Part shown: positions 1 through 6,989 of the stretch, one piece after another
Layout of the letters: each line of letters begins with the position of its first letter
How positions within the stretch are numbered: position 1 is the first letter of the stretch
Source of the DNA: Desulfobacteraceae bacterium
Lineage (GTDB): Bacteria > Desulfobacterota > Desulfobacteria > Desulfobacterales > ETH-SRB1
NCBI GenBank assembly: GCA_030593145.1
Contig: JAUVHU010000003.1
Location: 1 to 64,000 of the forward strand
Direction of reading: 5' to 3'
DNA length: 64,000 nucleotides
Program-made: the position numbers and the translations under genes
The notes under the pieces: model-generated
The model's input: only the letters and a program-made list of their open reading frames with translations
What the model was told of the DNA's origin: nothing
The model's database searches: none

Positions 1-578
1 AACGCTTCCGGCACTTTTTTTCTGGTCCCCCTGACTATATTAAAACCTCCGGAGCCAAGGTTTTCGTCACCGGAACTTTCCTTTTCTGCAAGCAGTTTGC
101 CTTTTGTATCAAATACAGTAAGATTAATTAAATATTCCAGACGAACGTTGCTATATGTATCGCTTTTCCATTGTTTTATCTGGAAATAAATCAGTTTTTC
201 TGCTCCGGTAGCAACCAGTTTTTTTCGTACCTGCTCTATAGGTTCTGTGGCTGCAACTACCACGGAAATTGTTTTAAATCCTTTTTTCTTCAGTGCACCG
301 ATAATGACACCACCCATTTCATCGGCTAATGGACGTCCGCTGCTTGTAGTCATGTATAATGGATTTCCAAAAGCGCCTCTAATGACACCAACCAGCTGAG
401 GTTTATTCCTCCCGGAGATAACATAGCTGCGCTTATCCTGGGACGCCACTGCGACTGAGCAATTACCTGCAGGATACAATTCCGGTGTTACATTTGCAAG
501 GTTGTAAGTATATTTTATGCAACCACTTGCTATAAACATAACGGCCAGTACAAATGCAAATTTTATCCTATTTTTCAT
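1..578 (-). CDS. Lipoprotein, C-terminus cut by window edge
   Basis: This gene is absent from the ORF track because it runs off the left edge. Reading down from the ATG at 578 gives an open frame of 192 codons with no stop. The N-terminus is a lipoprotein signal: charged MKNRIK, a hydrophobic stretch, then lipobox IASGC with the lipidated Cys at residue 20. A GGGGGG ribosome-binding site lies 5 bases upstream. The mature part looks soluble and has no motif I recognise. It should be anchored to a membrane facing the periplasm. Function unknown. Confidence 0.8.
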   Translation of the reverse strand, partial: MKNRIKFAFVLAVMFIASGCIKYTYNLANVTPELYPAGNCSVAVASQDKRSYVISGRNKPQLVGVIRGAFGNPLYMTTSSGRPLADEMGGVIIGALKKKGFKTISVVVAATEPIEQVRKKLVATGAEKLIYFQIKQWKSDTYSNVRLEYLINLTVFDTKGKLLAEKESSGDENLGSGGFNIVRGTRKKVPEA

Positions 579-656
579 TTTATCCCCCCTTTTTTGTTGG
601 TTGAAAATAGATTAAAAACCCGCACCAATAGCTTCACATGGTTAGGTAAACAATTC

Positions 657-683
657 TTATTCACTATTCAGCTTTGACACAAA
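657..683 (-). repeat. Degenerate copy of the TTCACTATTCAAGATTTGAC repeat
   Basis: TATTCACTATTCAGCTTTGACAC resembles, in opposite orientation, the near-identical repeats at 8910, 9999 and 14659. It sits in the gap between the lipoprotein gene and ettA. It is diverged, so membership is only probable. Confidence 0.35.
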
Positions 684-714
684 TCCCTTTTCAGATTTCA
701 CTCAGACTTTTGTA

Positions 715-2400
715 TTATCCTCTTGTCAAATGTCTGTATTTGATCCTATGGGGCTGTTCAGCAGCCTTTCCAAGCCTTTTTTTTCTGTCCGCTGCATAAT
801 TTGAATAATTGCCTTCAAACCACATGACAGTACTGTTTCCTTCAAAAGCAAGAATATGGGTGGCGATGCGATCGAGAAACCAGCGATCATGAGTGATAAT
901 AACCGCGCAGCCTCCAAAATGTTCCAACGCTTCTTCAAGGGCACGCATTGTATTCACATCAAGATCATTTGTAGGTTCGTCTAAAAGCAACACATTGGCG
1001 CCCTCTTTGAGTATACACGCAAGATGGACTCTATTACGCTCGCCGCCTGAAATCATGTTTGTTTTTTTCTGCTGGTCTGATCCTGAGAAATTAAAACGGG
1101 AAACATAGGCCCTTGAGTTTACTTCTATTTTCCCAAGCTCAACCATATCCCTACCACCGGAAATCACTTCCCATATTGTTTTGTCGGGTTCAAGAATATC
1201 GCGTTCCTGATCAACGCAAGCGAGTTTAACAGTCTCCCCGATGTTAATGATTCCGGAATCAGGTTTTTCCAAACCGGTTATAATTTTAAAGAGTGTTGTT
1301 TTGCCTGCACCGTTAGGACCGACAACACCGACAATACCTCCCGCAGGTAAAGCAAATGTCATTCCCTCAAAGAGAAGACGATCGCCATATGCTTTGCTCA
1401 GATTTTCTGCTTGAATAACTACCTTTCCAAGACGTGGTCCTGGTGGAATAAATATTTCAAGCTCGTTGGCCCCTTTTTCATAATTCTGGCTTAAGAGTGT
1501 TTCATAAGCATTAATGCGTGCCTTTCCCTTTGCCTGGCGACCTTTTGGTGACATGTTGATCCATTCCAATTCCCGCTGCAAGGTCCTCTGCCGTTTTGAT
1601 TCTGATTTTTCTTCCTGCTTAAGATGTAATTGTTTCTGTTCAAGCCATGAAGAGTAGTTGCCTTTCCACGGGATGCCGTGTCCTCGATCGAGCTCTAAAA
1701 TCCAACCCGCTACGTTATCCAAAAAATAACGATCATGCGTGACGGCAATCACCGTACCTTTATACTGCTGAAGATGATGTTCGAGCCAGGCGATAGTTTC
1801 GGCATCAAGATGATTTGTCGGTTCATCCAATAGCAGGATATCCGGCTTCTGCAATAAAAGTCTGCATAGCGCCACACGTCTTTTTTCACCACCGGAAATA
1901 ACACTAATTGGAGTATCTCCCGGAGGGCAGCGCAGCGCATCCATTGCCATTTCTAAACGCGCGTCAATATCCCAGGCATCAAGATGATCGATTTTTTCCT
2001 GCAATTCGCCCTGGCGCTCAATAAGTTGATTCATTTCATCATCAGACATGGGCTCAGCAAATTTTTCACTGATTTTATTGTATTCCTCAACAAGATTTAC
2101 AACCTCCAGCAGGCCTTCTTCAACCACAGCTTTTACGGTTTTATCCGAATCAAGCAAAGGTTCCTGCTCAAGAAACCCTAAAGTGTATCCCGGGGAAAGT
2201 GCGGCTTTTCCGTCATATTCCTGATCAACACCTGCCATAATACGTAAAAGAGAACTTTTCCCTGAAGCATTTAATCCTAAAACGCCAATTTTGGCGCCAA
2301 GAAAATAGGAAAGGGATATGTCTTTCAGCACAGGTTTGTTCTGGTATGCCTTGCTGACTCTCGTCATTGTATAAATAATTTTTTCCGGTTCGTTACTCAT
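715..2400 (-). CDS. ettA: Energy-dependent translational throttle protein EttA (ABC-F ATPase)
   Basis: This is a soluble ABC-F protein of 561 aa, close to the family's usual length of about 555. ABC-F proteins bind the ribosomal E site and gate translation according to the ATP/ADP ratio. Two ABC domains are visible. The first has Walker A GLNASGKS at residues 42-49, signature ISGGEKRRV and Walker B LLLDEPTNHLD. The second has GPNGAGKT, SGGERNRV and LLLDEPTNDLD. An arm-like insertion rich in E and K lies in domain 1, and the linker after it is basic. There are no membrane segments, so it is not a transporter. The start at 2400 gives the usual short N-terminus before the first strand. It is transcribed alone; a repeat element separates it from the DksA-like gene. 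Confidence 0.96.
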   Translation of the reverse strand: MSNEPEKIIYTMTRVSKAYQNKPVLKDISLSYFLGAKIGVLGLNASGKSSLLRIMAGVDQEYDGKAALSPGYTLGFLEQEPLLDSDKTVKAVVEEGLLEVVNLVEEYNKISEKFAEPMSDDEMNQLIERQGELQEKIDHLDAWDIDARLEMAMDALRCPPGDTPISVISGGEKRRVALCRLLLQKPDILLLDEPTNHLDAETIAWLEHHLQQYKGTVIAVTHDRYFLDNVAGWILELDRGHGIPWKGNYSSWLEQKQLHLKQEEKSESKRQRTLQRELEWINMSPKGRQAKGKARINAYETLLSQNYEKGANELEIFIPPGPRLGKVVIQAENLSKAYGDRLLFEGMTFALPAGGIVGVVGPNGAGKTTLFKIITGLEKPDSGIINIGETVKLACVDQERDILEPDKTIWEVISGGRDMVELGKIEVNSRAYVSRFNFSGSDQQKKTNMISGGERNRVHLACILKEGANVLLLDEPTNDLDVNTMRALEEALEHFGGCAVIITHDRWFLDRIATHILAFEGNSTVMWFEGNYSNYAADRKKRLGKAAEQPHRIKYRHLTRG

Positions 2401-2486
2401 TGTAATCCTCTTTCAATTTGTGAAACTAATTCTTTTTATTTTATCCTTAAAAACCTGGCCATCATGACCAGATCAGAGTTCTTCGA

Positions 2487-2600
2487 CACAGTCAATTTTA
2501 TATAAAAAACGGAGCGGAGCGACTCCATCCCGCCGTGCTCGCGCTCGTCGCGGCAGGAACTTTAGACACTTTAGCTCACTTTAGGCACTTGTAACTTTTC
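2487..2600. repeat. Dispersed repeat (GGAGCGACTCCA / TTTAGGCACTT family), copy 1
   Basis: TCAATTTTATATAAAAAACGGAGCGGAGCGACTCCA followed by CTTTAGGCACTTGTAAC recurs as a reverse complement at 58556-58640. The middle part, CCGCCGTGC..CGCGGCAGG, occurs only in this copy and is self-complementary in places. The element runs into the end of the DksA-like gene and contains its TAA stop. Confidence 0.65.
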
Positions 2601-2958
2601 CGGGAAAGTGGATAGCTTCAGCGCATTTAACGCAAAGATCGGATTCGGGCATGATCATCAATCTTGCAAACGGGATCGGCTCTTCACACTCACAGCACAA
2701 GCCAAAATCAGGATCATCGATCATCGTCAACGCACGTTCCAGTTTTGATAAAGTCTGTTTTGAATTGTTCAGGGCAGCTTCATTGATGCTTTTGCTGTTT
2801 ATCGCTTCCATACGAGAGAGCCGTCCAATGGCATTATCCGGCGATATAGGCTGGGTGAGCAGTTGATAAGACTTTATGTTTTCCTTTAAGCCTTCAATCT
2901 TTTCTTTGATATGATTTTTTAGTTTTTCTCTTTTCCCGGTTTCCAAAGCCATTCTCAC
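2581..2958 (-). CDS. TraR/DksA-type C4 zinc-finger protein
   Basis: The protein has 125 aa: a helical, Lys/Glu-rich N-terminal half that could form a coiled coil, then a zinc finger CCECEEPIPFARL..CVKCAE. The spacing C-x2-C...C-x2-C is typical of DksA and TraR. DksA proteins enter the RNA polymerase secondary channel and adjust initiation, often together with ppGpp. In E. coli DksA two acidic residues at the coiled-coil tip are needed; I cannot place them reliably here, so an RNA polymerase role is inferred from the fold. The start may be the first Met or the Met two codons later. The last codons and stop lie inside a dispersed repeat. Confidence 0.85.
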   Translation of the reverse strand: MRMALETGKREKLKNHIKEKIEGLKENIKSYQLLTQPISPDNAIGRLSRMEAINSKSINEAALNNSKQTLSKLERALTMIDDPDFGLCCECEEPIPFARLMIMPESDLCVKCAEAIHFPGKVTSA

Positions 2959-3075
2959 TATTTCTTAAAATTAAAATAAGGGTTCAGTTTTTCATTCTTC
3001 ACTCAAGACATAGCTCTGTCAAGAATGAAAACCCGATCCCTTTGTTTTCCACCGTTTATAGACAATCTGCATCAT

Positions 3076-3795
3076 TTATGACAGTGCACAAACAGGCATT
3101 TCATCCCATGTTTTATTTAAAAGAGTCCGGCCGTTTTTCTTCTTACGCACACCGCCCCATTGTTTAAAAAAGAACGGAACATTGTATTTTACGCATTGTC
3201 TTTTTATTTCAAGCACCCATTCTTCCTTCATTGGTCTTGCTCCAGGACCGGATTCTCCGCCAACTATAACCCAATCTATTCCTTTTAGATTAACTTTTCC
3301 AATATTCCCGATTAATGGTTCAAATGATAAAAATTTTACGTTTGCTTTTACTTTTCGTAAATCGTCTATTCTGAATTTATAATCTGCATTTTCAACAGTT
3401 ACTCCCATCCAGATATGTTTTGACCATGGGATTTCCGAATTTAGCTCAAGCATTCTCTCAGATCGTTTGGTTAATATTTGGTATAAGTGCCAGTCTGCTT
3501 TATTCATTACATCAAACAAGTTAAGAACAAATGCTTTCTGAACTGATTTGTGAAAAATGTCACTCATGGAATTTACAAAGATGGTTTGAGGTTTTTTCCA
3601 TTTCAATGGCAACCCAGTTGCAAGTGGGTGAGTAGTTATTTTAAAGCCGTTACGATAATTTGCTTGCCCCATAGCTTTTAATCTTTTAGCCATTCTTTCG
3701 GCATAGCAGTTTTTACATCCCGGACTTATTTTAGAACAGCCCGTAATGGGGTTCCACGTGGATTCTGTCCATTCAATAGATGATTTTTTTGACAT
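3076..3795 (-). CDS. Phage Gp37/Gp68-family (DUF5131) three-Cys-motif protein
   Basis: The start is placed at 3795 (MSKKSSIEW), giving 239 aa. The longer ORF-track start reads 25 codons into the upstream gene. Near the N-terminus the protein has the three-Cys motif WNPITGCSKISPGCKNCYAE (C-x7-C-x2-C), characteristic of this family and reminiscent of radical-SAM cluster sites. Later motifs are FVNSMSDIFH and WVIVGGESGPGARPM, also typical. The start codon overlaps the upstream TcmP stop as TAATG, so the two are translationally coupled and probably act together. The biochemical role is not established; the family is common in phages and accessory regions. Confidence 0.88.
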   Translation of the reverse strand: MSKKSSIEWTESTWNPITGCSKISPGCKNCYAERMAKRLKAMGQANYRNGFKITTHPLATGLPLKWKKPQTIFVNSMSDIFHKSVQKAFVLNLFDVMNKADWHLYQILTKRSERMLELNSEIPWSKHIWMGVTVENADYKFRIDDLRKVKANVKFLSFEPLIGNIGKVNLKGIDWVIVGGESGPGARPMKEEWVLEIKRQCVKYNVPFFFKQWGGVRKKKNGRTLLNKTWDEMPVCALS

Positions 3796-4682
3796 TATTG
3801 CCTCTTTAAAATATCCTGTGCAATTTTTATTGCGGTTTTTGCGCCCCTTGGACTGCCCGATGCAAAACACAGCAAATATAATGGATTGTTTTTTGAATTT
3901 CGGAGTAATAAAGGGTTTTCAGCAACACCGGCAAATATCGATTTAAGTCTTTTCACAATGAATTTGCTTATTTTATTAAAATCAGCGTCTTTAACTATTT
4001 TAGTTTCATTACCAAAAAGCGTTGTCTCTTGTCGTTTGCTATAAAAAGCCTCTTTCCACTCGTTTGTTCCAAAAATGCTATCTAACTTTGCTTCCCACGA
4101 AGCGGGTATTTTACCAGCATCTTTTTTAAGAAGTCTATTTACACCAATACCCAAAGGGAAAAGATACCATAAATCTATAGCTTCTGTGTTTGCAATGGCT
4201 TTGATTGTTTCCCAATTGACCTGCATTCCATATGGATCAAGCAATAATACAGCGCGGTTATATTGCCACTTATAATTGTTACAGCGGTCTATTATCCAAC
4301 TATTTGCATCCGTGTTGATTAAATCAATCTTTTTCTCTTTGTTTTTGAATTCCTCTTTGAGTTTTAGCAATTCTGTAAAATGTTTTCTTGTTTTATCAAT
4401 AAAGATATATTTGTCAAATTCCGGCTTAATCTCCAAAGCAATACGAGCAGAGCCTTTTGAATATGTTTCAATCTCTTTTATATCGTTTTGTTGGAACAGG
4501 AATATTTGTCCATCATTTTTATTCTTTTTTTCTTCTCTGTATCCGGTACCGGCAAAGGCATCAATATAAGCAAACCGAAATTTTCGCTTATTCATAATAG
4601 TAGCATAAGCTTTCAGGTATTTTTCTACCCGTTTGAGTTTTTCTTCTGTCCAGCTACCTCCGAATCCATGAGTTTCTGTCAT
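3795..4682 (-). CDS. tcmP: Three-Cys-motif partner protein TcmP
   Basis: This 295-aa protein matches the TcmP pattern: N-terminal GGSWTEEKL followed by YIDAFAGTGYR, which resembles SAM-binding motif I, and a later LLLDPYGMQVNW resembling a methyltransferase DPxY site. A SAM-dependent methyltransferase-like fold is therefore likely, though no substrate is known. TcmP is named for partnering with the three-Cys-motif protein, which follows here with a one-base stop/start overlap. The pair lies beside XRE, ImmA and the ubiquitin-like cassette, so an accessory or defence role is plausible but not shown. Confidence 0.87.
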   Translation of the reverse strand: MTETHGFGGSWTEEKLKRVEKYLKAYATIMNKRKFRFAYIDAFAGTGYREEKKNKNDGQIFLFQQNDIKEIETYSKGSARIALEIKPEFDKYIFIDKTRKHFTELLKLKEEFKNKEKKIDLINTDANSWIIDRCNNYKWQYNRAVLLLDPYGMQVNWETIKAIANTEAIDLWYLFPLGIGVNRLLKKDAGKIPASWEAKLDSIFGTNEWKEAFYSKRQETTLFGNETKIVKDADFNKISKFIVKRLKSIFAGVAENPLLLRNSKNNPLYLLCFASGSPRGAKTAIKIAQDILKRQ

Positions 4683-4859
4683 TTGGATTTTTTCCTTTTG
4701 TTTTTAGGCCGTTCGCTTTTATTCACAATTCGCAATTAATTCCCTTCCACGATTTTGATATTGGAGCGTATAGAGGCGTATTAAACTTTCGCGGTGTGAA
4801 GGAAAAATAAGTTGATAAGTTTAATGTCCCTTATTTGCCCCCCGGTAGTCCTTTACATT

Positions 4860-5031
4860 CTAGTGTCCTGTCATCTATGTAATGTCGCAAAGATGGCCGT
4901 CATTCCCGCGAAAGCGAGAATCCAGAAGCGCCGAAGTGGCCAGAAATACTGAATTCCCGCATTCGCGGGAATGACATTGGTGGTGTTCTACTTTCTTTCA
5001 TATCAAACACTTGATACATGACACGACACTA
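4860..5031. repeat. MITE-like element with a nested REPIN-like palindrome
   Basis: The outer ends are imperfect inverted repeats: CTAGTGTCCTGTCAT at 4860-4874 and its complement ATGACACGACACTAG at 5017-5031 (one mismatch). Inside, GTCATTCCCGCGAAAGCGAGAAT at about 4899 faces an inverted copy, ATTCCCGCATTCGCGGGAATGAC, at about 4953-4975. Each half can also fold on itself. There is no ORF inside, so the element is non-autonomous. Its right end supplies the TAG stop of the ImmA-type gene. This element fills half of the 346-base gap 4683-5028; I see nothing else in that gap. Confidence 0.75.
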
Positions 5032-5565
5032 GTTGGAAACAAGAAACCCCAAATTGATCAGCCGATATTCCATTGCTTGCGTGCTAACATCGAACGTATT
5101 AGAAAGCTTTTGTATGAGCGCTTCTTTCCCTATCACATTATTTTGCTTTGATATTTCTCTGCGAATTTCTCTCTGCACGAAATCTCTTGGCATTAGCAGT
5201 TCTGCAGCAAATGCATTAGCAGCTATTTCATTTTTATCAATAGCCATACTTGAAGTAGTATCTCTAAAATCAATCTTTACAACTTTATCTATAAAAAGTT
5301 TCTTTTTGTGAAGAACTAAGTGCCCAATTTCATGCGCAATCGAAAAGCGTTGTCGGGTATTGGGGTGTGAGGAGTTAATGCCTATTATATTGATTTCTCC
5401 ATCGCGGAACATCATACCAGAAATATCATCTTTACCTTCAAAAGGCTCAAAAGTGAGCTTTGCCCCCATTTTTTTTGCAATCAATTCCACTGGCACTGGC
5501 GGTTTATTAATGTTTAGGTCTTCAAGAATTGATCTTGCCTTTCTCTCATTTGCGTTCATCATCAA
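5029..5565 (-). CDS. ImmA/IrrE-family metallopeptidase
   Basis: The protein has 178 aa with the zinc-peptidase motif HEIGHLVLH (HExxH) in the middle and a further acidic segment downstream. ImmA/IrrE enzymes cleave or inactivate XRE-type repressors in response to a signal such as DNA damage. The start overlaps the end of the XRE gene by 20 bases, so the two are translationally coupled. N-terminal NINKPPVPVELIAKKMG is typical of the domain that precedes the catalytic region. The C-terminal stop is inside a MITE-like element, so the last residues may have been altered by insertion. Its likely target is the XRE protein encoded just upstream. Confidence 0.9.
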   Translation of the reverse strand: MMMNANERKARSILEDLNINKPPVPVELIAKKMGAKLTFEPFEGKDDISGMMFRDGEINIIGINSSHPNTRQRFSIAHEIGHLVLHKKKLFIDKVVKIDFRDTTSSMAIDKNEIAANAFAAELLMPRDFVQREIRREISKQNNVIGKEALIQKLSNTFDVSTQAMEYRLINLGFLVSN

Positions 5566-5896
5566 CCTCCATCTTCATCCCTAAGGATATGACTCGTTCT
5601 GCCCAGCTTACGCCTTCCTCTTCCCTTAGTTTTTGCTTTAAAATTTTCCTGTCAATTAAATCCTGTTTGGGGGAGTTTTTTGTTTCGGGGAGCAACCCAA
5701 CCGGTTGCACACCAACGGCTGAAGCTAATTGAAGTAACATGTGCAAGGAAATACCTTGTCTGCCTTTTTCAATATTTGTTATTGAAGTGCGGCTAAGACC
5801 AACCCTATCCGCAAGGTCTACCTGGGTCAATCCCGCCCTTTTTCTCGCATCCCGGAGCTTTAGGCCGAATGCTTTGTATATTAAATTTTTATACAT
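5546..5896 (-). CDS. XRE-family transcriptional regulator
   Basis: The start is placed at the ATG at 5896 (MYKNLIYKAFG), giving 116 aa; the ORF-track start adds 20 residues read from promoter sequence. An HTH_3 domain spans roughly residues 12-65: LRDARKRAGLTQVDLADRVG, then SRTSITNIEKGR. The C-terminal part is Lys/Glu-rich and leads into the overlapping ImmA-type gene. The predicted -10 box ends about 6 bases before this ATG, so the message may be leaderless. Together with ImmA it probably forms a repressor/anti-repressor switch over its own promoter and the divergent ubiquitin-like cassette. Confidence 0.9.
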   Translation of the reverse strand: MYKNLIYKAFGLKLRDARKRAGLTQVDLADRVGLSRTSITNIEKGRQGISLHMLLQLASAVGVQPVGLLPETKNSPKQDLIDRKILKQKLREEEGVSWAERVISLGMKMEVDDERK

Positions 5897-5902
5897 ATTG
5901 AA

Positions 5903-5932
5903 AATATAATCATTTCCATGGCCAGATGTCAA
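5903..5932 (-). promoter_or_regulatory. Promoter of the XRE-ImmA pair
   Basis: On the minus strand TTGACA (5932-5927) is followed after 18 bases by TATATT (5908-5903). The transcription start would fall at or next to the XRE ATG at 5896, implying a leaderless or nearly leaderless transcript, as known for lambda cI. Confidence 0.55.
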
Positions 5933-5943
5933 CAAAATAAACA

Positions 5944-5958
5944 GTTTGCTTAACAAAC
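5944..5958. promoter_or_regulatory. Palindrome, candidate XRE operator
   Basis: GTTTG-CTTAA-CAAAC is a perfect 5-base inverted repeat with a 5-base centre. It lies between the -35 boxes of the two divergent promoters, where a repressor could act on both. Assignment to the XRE protein is inferred from position. Confidence 0.45.
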
Positions 5959-5984
5959 ATATTAAAAATATTTTGTCAGAGGTA

Positions 5985-6012
5985 TTGACATTTGATTTTT
6001 CGAGATTATAAT
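5985..6012 (+). promoter_or_regulatory. Consensus promoter of the DUF2188/ubiquitin-like cassette
   Basis: TTGACA at 5985 and TATAAT at 6007 are perfect sigma70-type boxes with a 16-base spacer. The DUF2188 start follows about 50 bases after the -10 box, with AAGAGGTG as ribosome-binding site. It is one of the strongest-looking promoters in the window. Confidence 0.7.
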
Positions 6013-6062
6013 TAAATCAGTTCAGTTTTAAGAATCCATTAATTCTAAGCAAGAGGTGAAAA

Positions 6063-6290
6063 ATGAAAAACAAATCCACACACGTTGTACCGAAGTCATC
6101 TGGAGGATGGAACATTAAACAAAATGGTGCGCAGAGGTCTTCTGGTCACTTTGACAGGAAGCAAGACGCTATTGACCGGGCACGGGAGATCAGCCGTAAT
6201 CAGAACACAGAACTTGTTATCCATAATAAGGATGGCAAGATATCCCAGAAAGATAGTCACGGGAATGATCCATTTCCGCCAATAGGTTAA
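6063..6290 (+). CDS. DUF2188 domain protein
   Basis: This 75-aa protein matches DUF2188 nearly end to end: HVVPKSSGGWNIK, FDRKQDAIDRAREI, ELVIHNKDGKI and the closing GNDPFPP. The family is small and soluble with no known activity. Ribosome-binding site AAGAGGTG lies just upstream. It is the first gene of the run leading into the ubiquitin-like gene 53 bases later and shares the consensus promoter, so it is probably co-transcribed with the cassette. A role in conjugation is only suggested by position. Confidence 0.9.
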   Translation: MKNKSTHVVPKSSGGWNIKQNGAQRSSGHFDRKQDAIDRAREISRNQNTELVIHNKDGKISQKDSHGNDPFPPIG

Positions 6291-6343
6291 GCATTAAAAC
6301 TATTAACTTATTGAATAAATAATGAAATTAAGGAGAAAGAATC

Positions 6344-6598
6344 ATGCAAAATGAAAAATCTTCAAAAGACCACCCGTTTAAAATTATGATCGATCAAAAG
6401 CCTTACGACTGGCCGAATCAGTTTATCACAGGATCTCAGATCAAACAATTGGCAGGTGTTGACATGAGCTATGGTGTATGGCTCAAAGTTCATGGTCCTG
6501 GCGAGGACCTGCCTATTGGTGACCAAGAACAGGTTGATCTGAGTGAACCTGAAAGAGAGCATTTTTTTACAGCTCCTACCCAGACAACAGAGGGGTAA
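6344..6598 (+). CDS. Ubiquitin-like modifier (multiubiquitin domain)
   Basis: This 84-aa protein matches a single prokaryotic multiubiquitin (beta-grasp) domain: FKIMIDQKPYDWPNQFITGS, then IKQLAGVD and the end strand DQEQVDLSEPEREHFFTA. The tail TQTTEG ends in one glycine, exposed without further processing, as a substrate for E1 adenylation would be. AAGGAGA precedes the start. The E2-like gene begins two bases after its stop, then JAB-E1, so the product is the likely modifier of a protein-conjugation system. Many relatives have several tandem domains; this one has one. Confidence 0.88.
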   Translation: MQNEKSSKDHPFKIMIDQKPYDWPNQFITGSQIKQLAGVDMSYGVWLKVHGPGEDLPIGDQEQVDLSEPEREHFFTAPTQTTEG

Positions 6599-6599
6599 A

Positions 6600-6989
6600 A
6601 TGTCATTTTTGCCTGAATTTGACCAAAATTATTTGCAGGAGAAAGGTTTCGACTTCAGAGAGGTCTCGAATAACGGCCATAAAGGTCTCATCCTATCCGA
6701 TTTCGTCCTCCCTGTAGAGAAATATGACCGTGGCAAGGTGGATTTGTTAATCCTTCTTCCCCAAGGTTATCCTGATATTTCACCTGATATGTTTTATCTG
6801 TTCCCGGCAGTAGTTCTGATGCCTGGAAAGCAGACTGCCAAGGCCGCAAATGTCAAATTCAATTTCGAAAATAAAGAATGGCAGCGATGGTCTCGGCATT
6901 CTCCTGGCCCAACTTGGCGACCAGGAATAGACGGGCTCCATACATATTTAAAAAAAATTGAAACTGCCTTGCAGGTGGCTAAGCCATAA
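6600..6989 (+). CDS. Cysteine-free E2-like protein (Prok-E2_E type)
   Basis: The start at the ATG at 6600 gives 129 aa; the ORF-track start overlaps the modifier gene by 19 codons. The sequence fits the prokaryotic E2 family E: ISDF-like strands, LLILLPQGYPDISPDMFYL (the E2 proline-rich turn) and a conserved-looking RWSRHSPGPTWRPGIDGLHTY. There is no cysteine anywhere in the protein, so a classic E2 thioester is impossible; transfer must be non-thioester, or this is a scaffold. His and Ser in the SRHSPGP segment are the residues to test. Its TAA overlaps the JAB-E1 start as TAATG. Confidence 0.85.
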   Translation: MSFLPEFDQNYLQEKGFDFREVSNNGHKGLILSDFVLPVEKYDRGKVDLLILLPQGYPDISPDMFYLFPAVVLMPGKQTAKAANVKFNFENKEWQRWSRHSPGPTWRPGIDGLHTYLKKIETALQVAKP

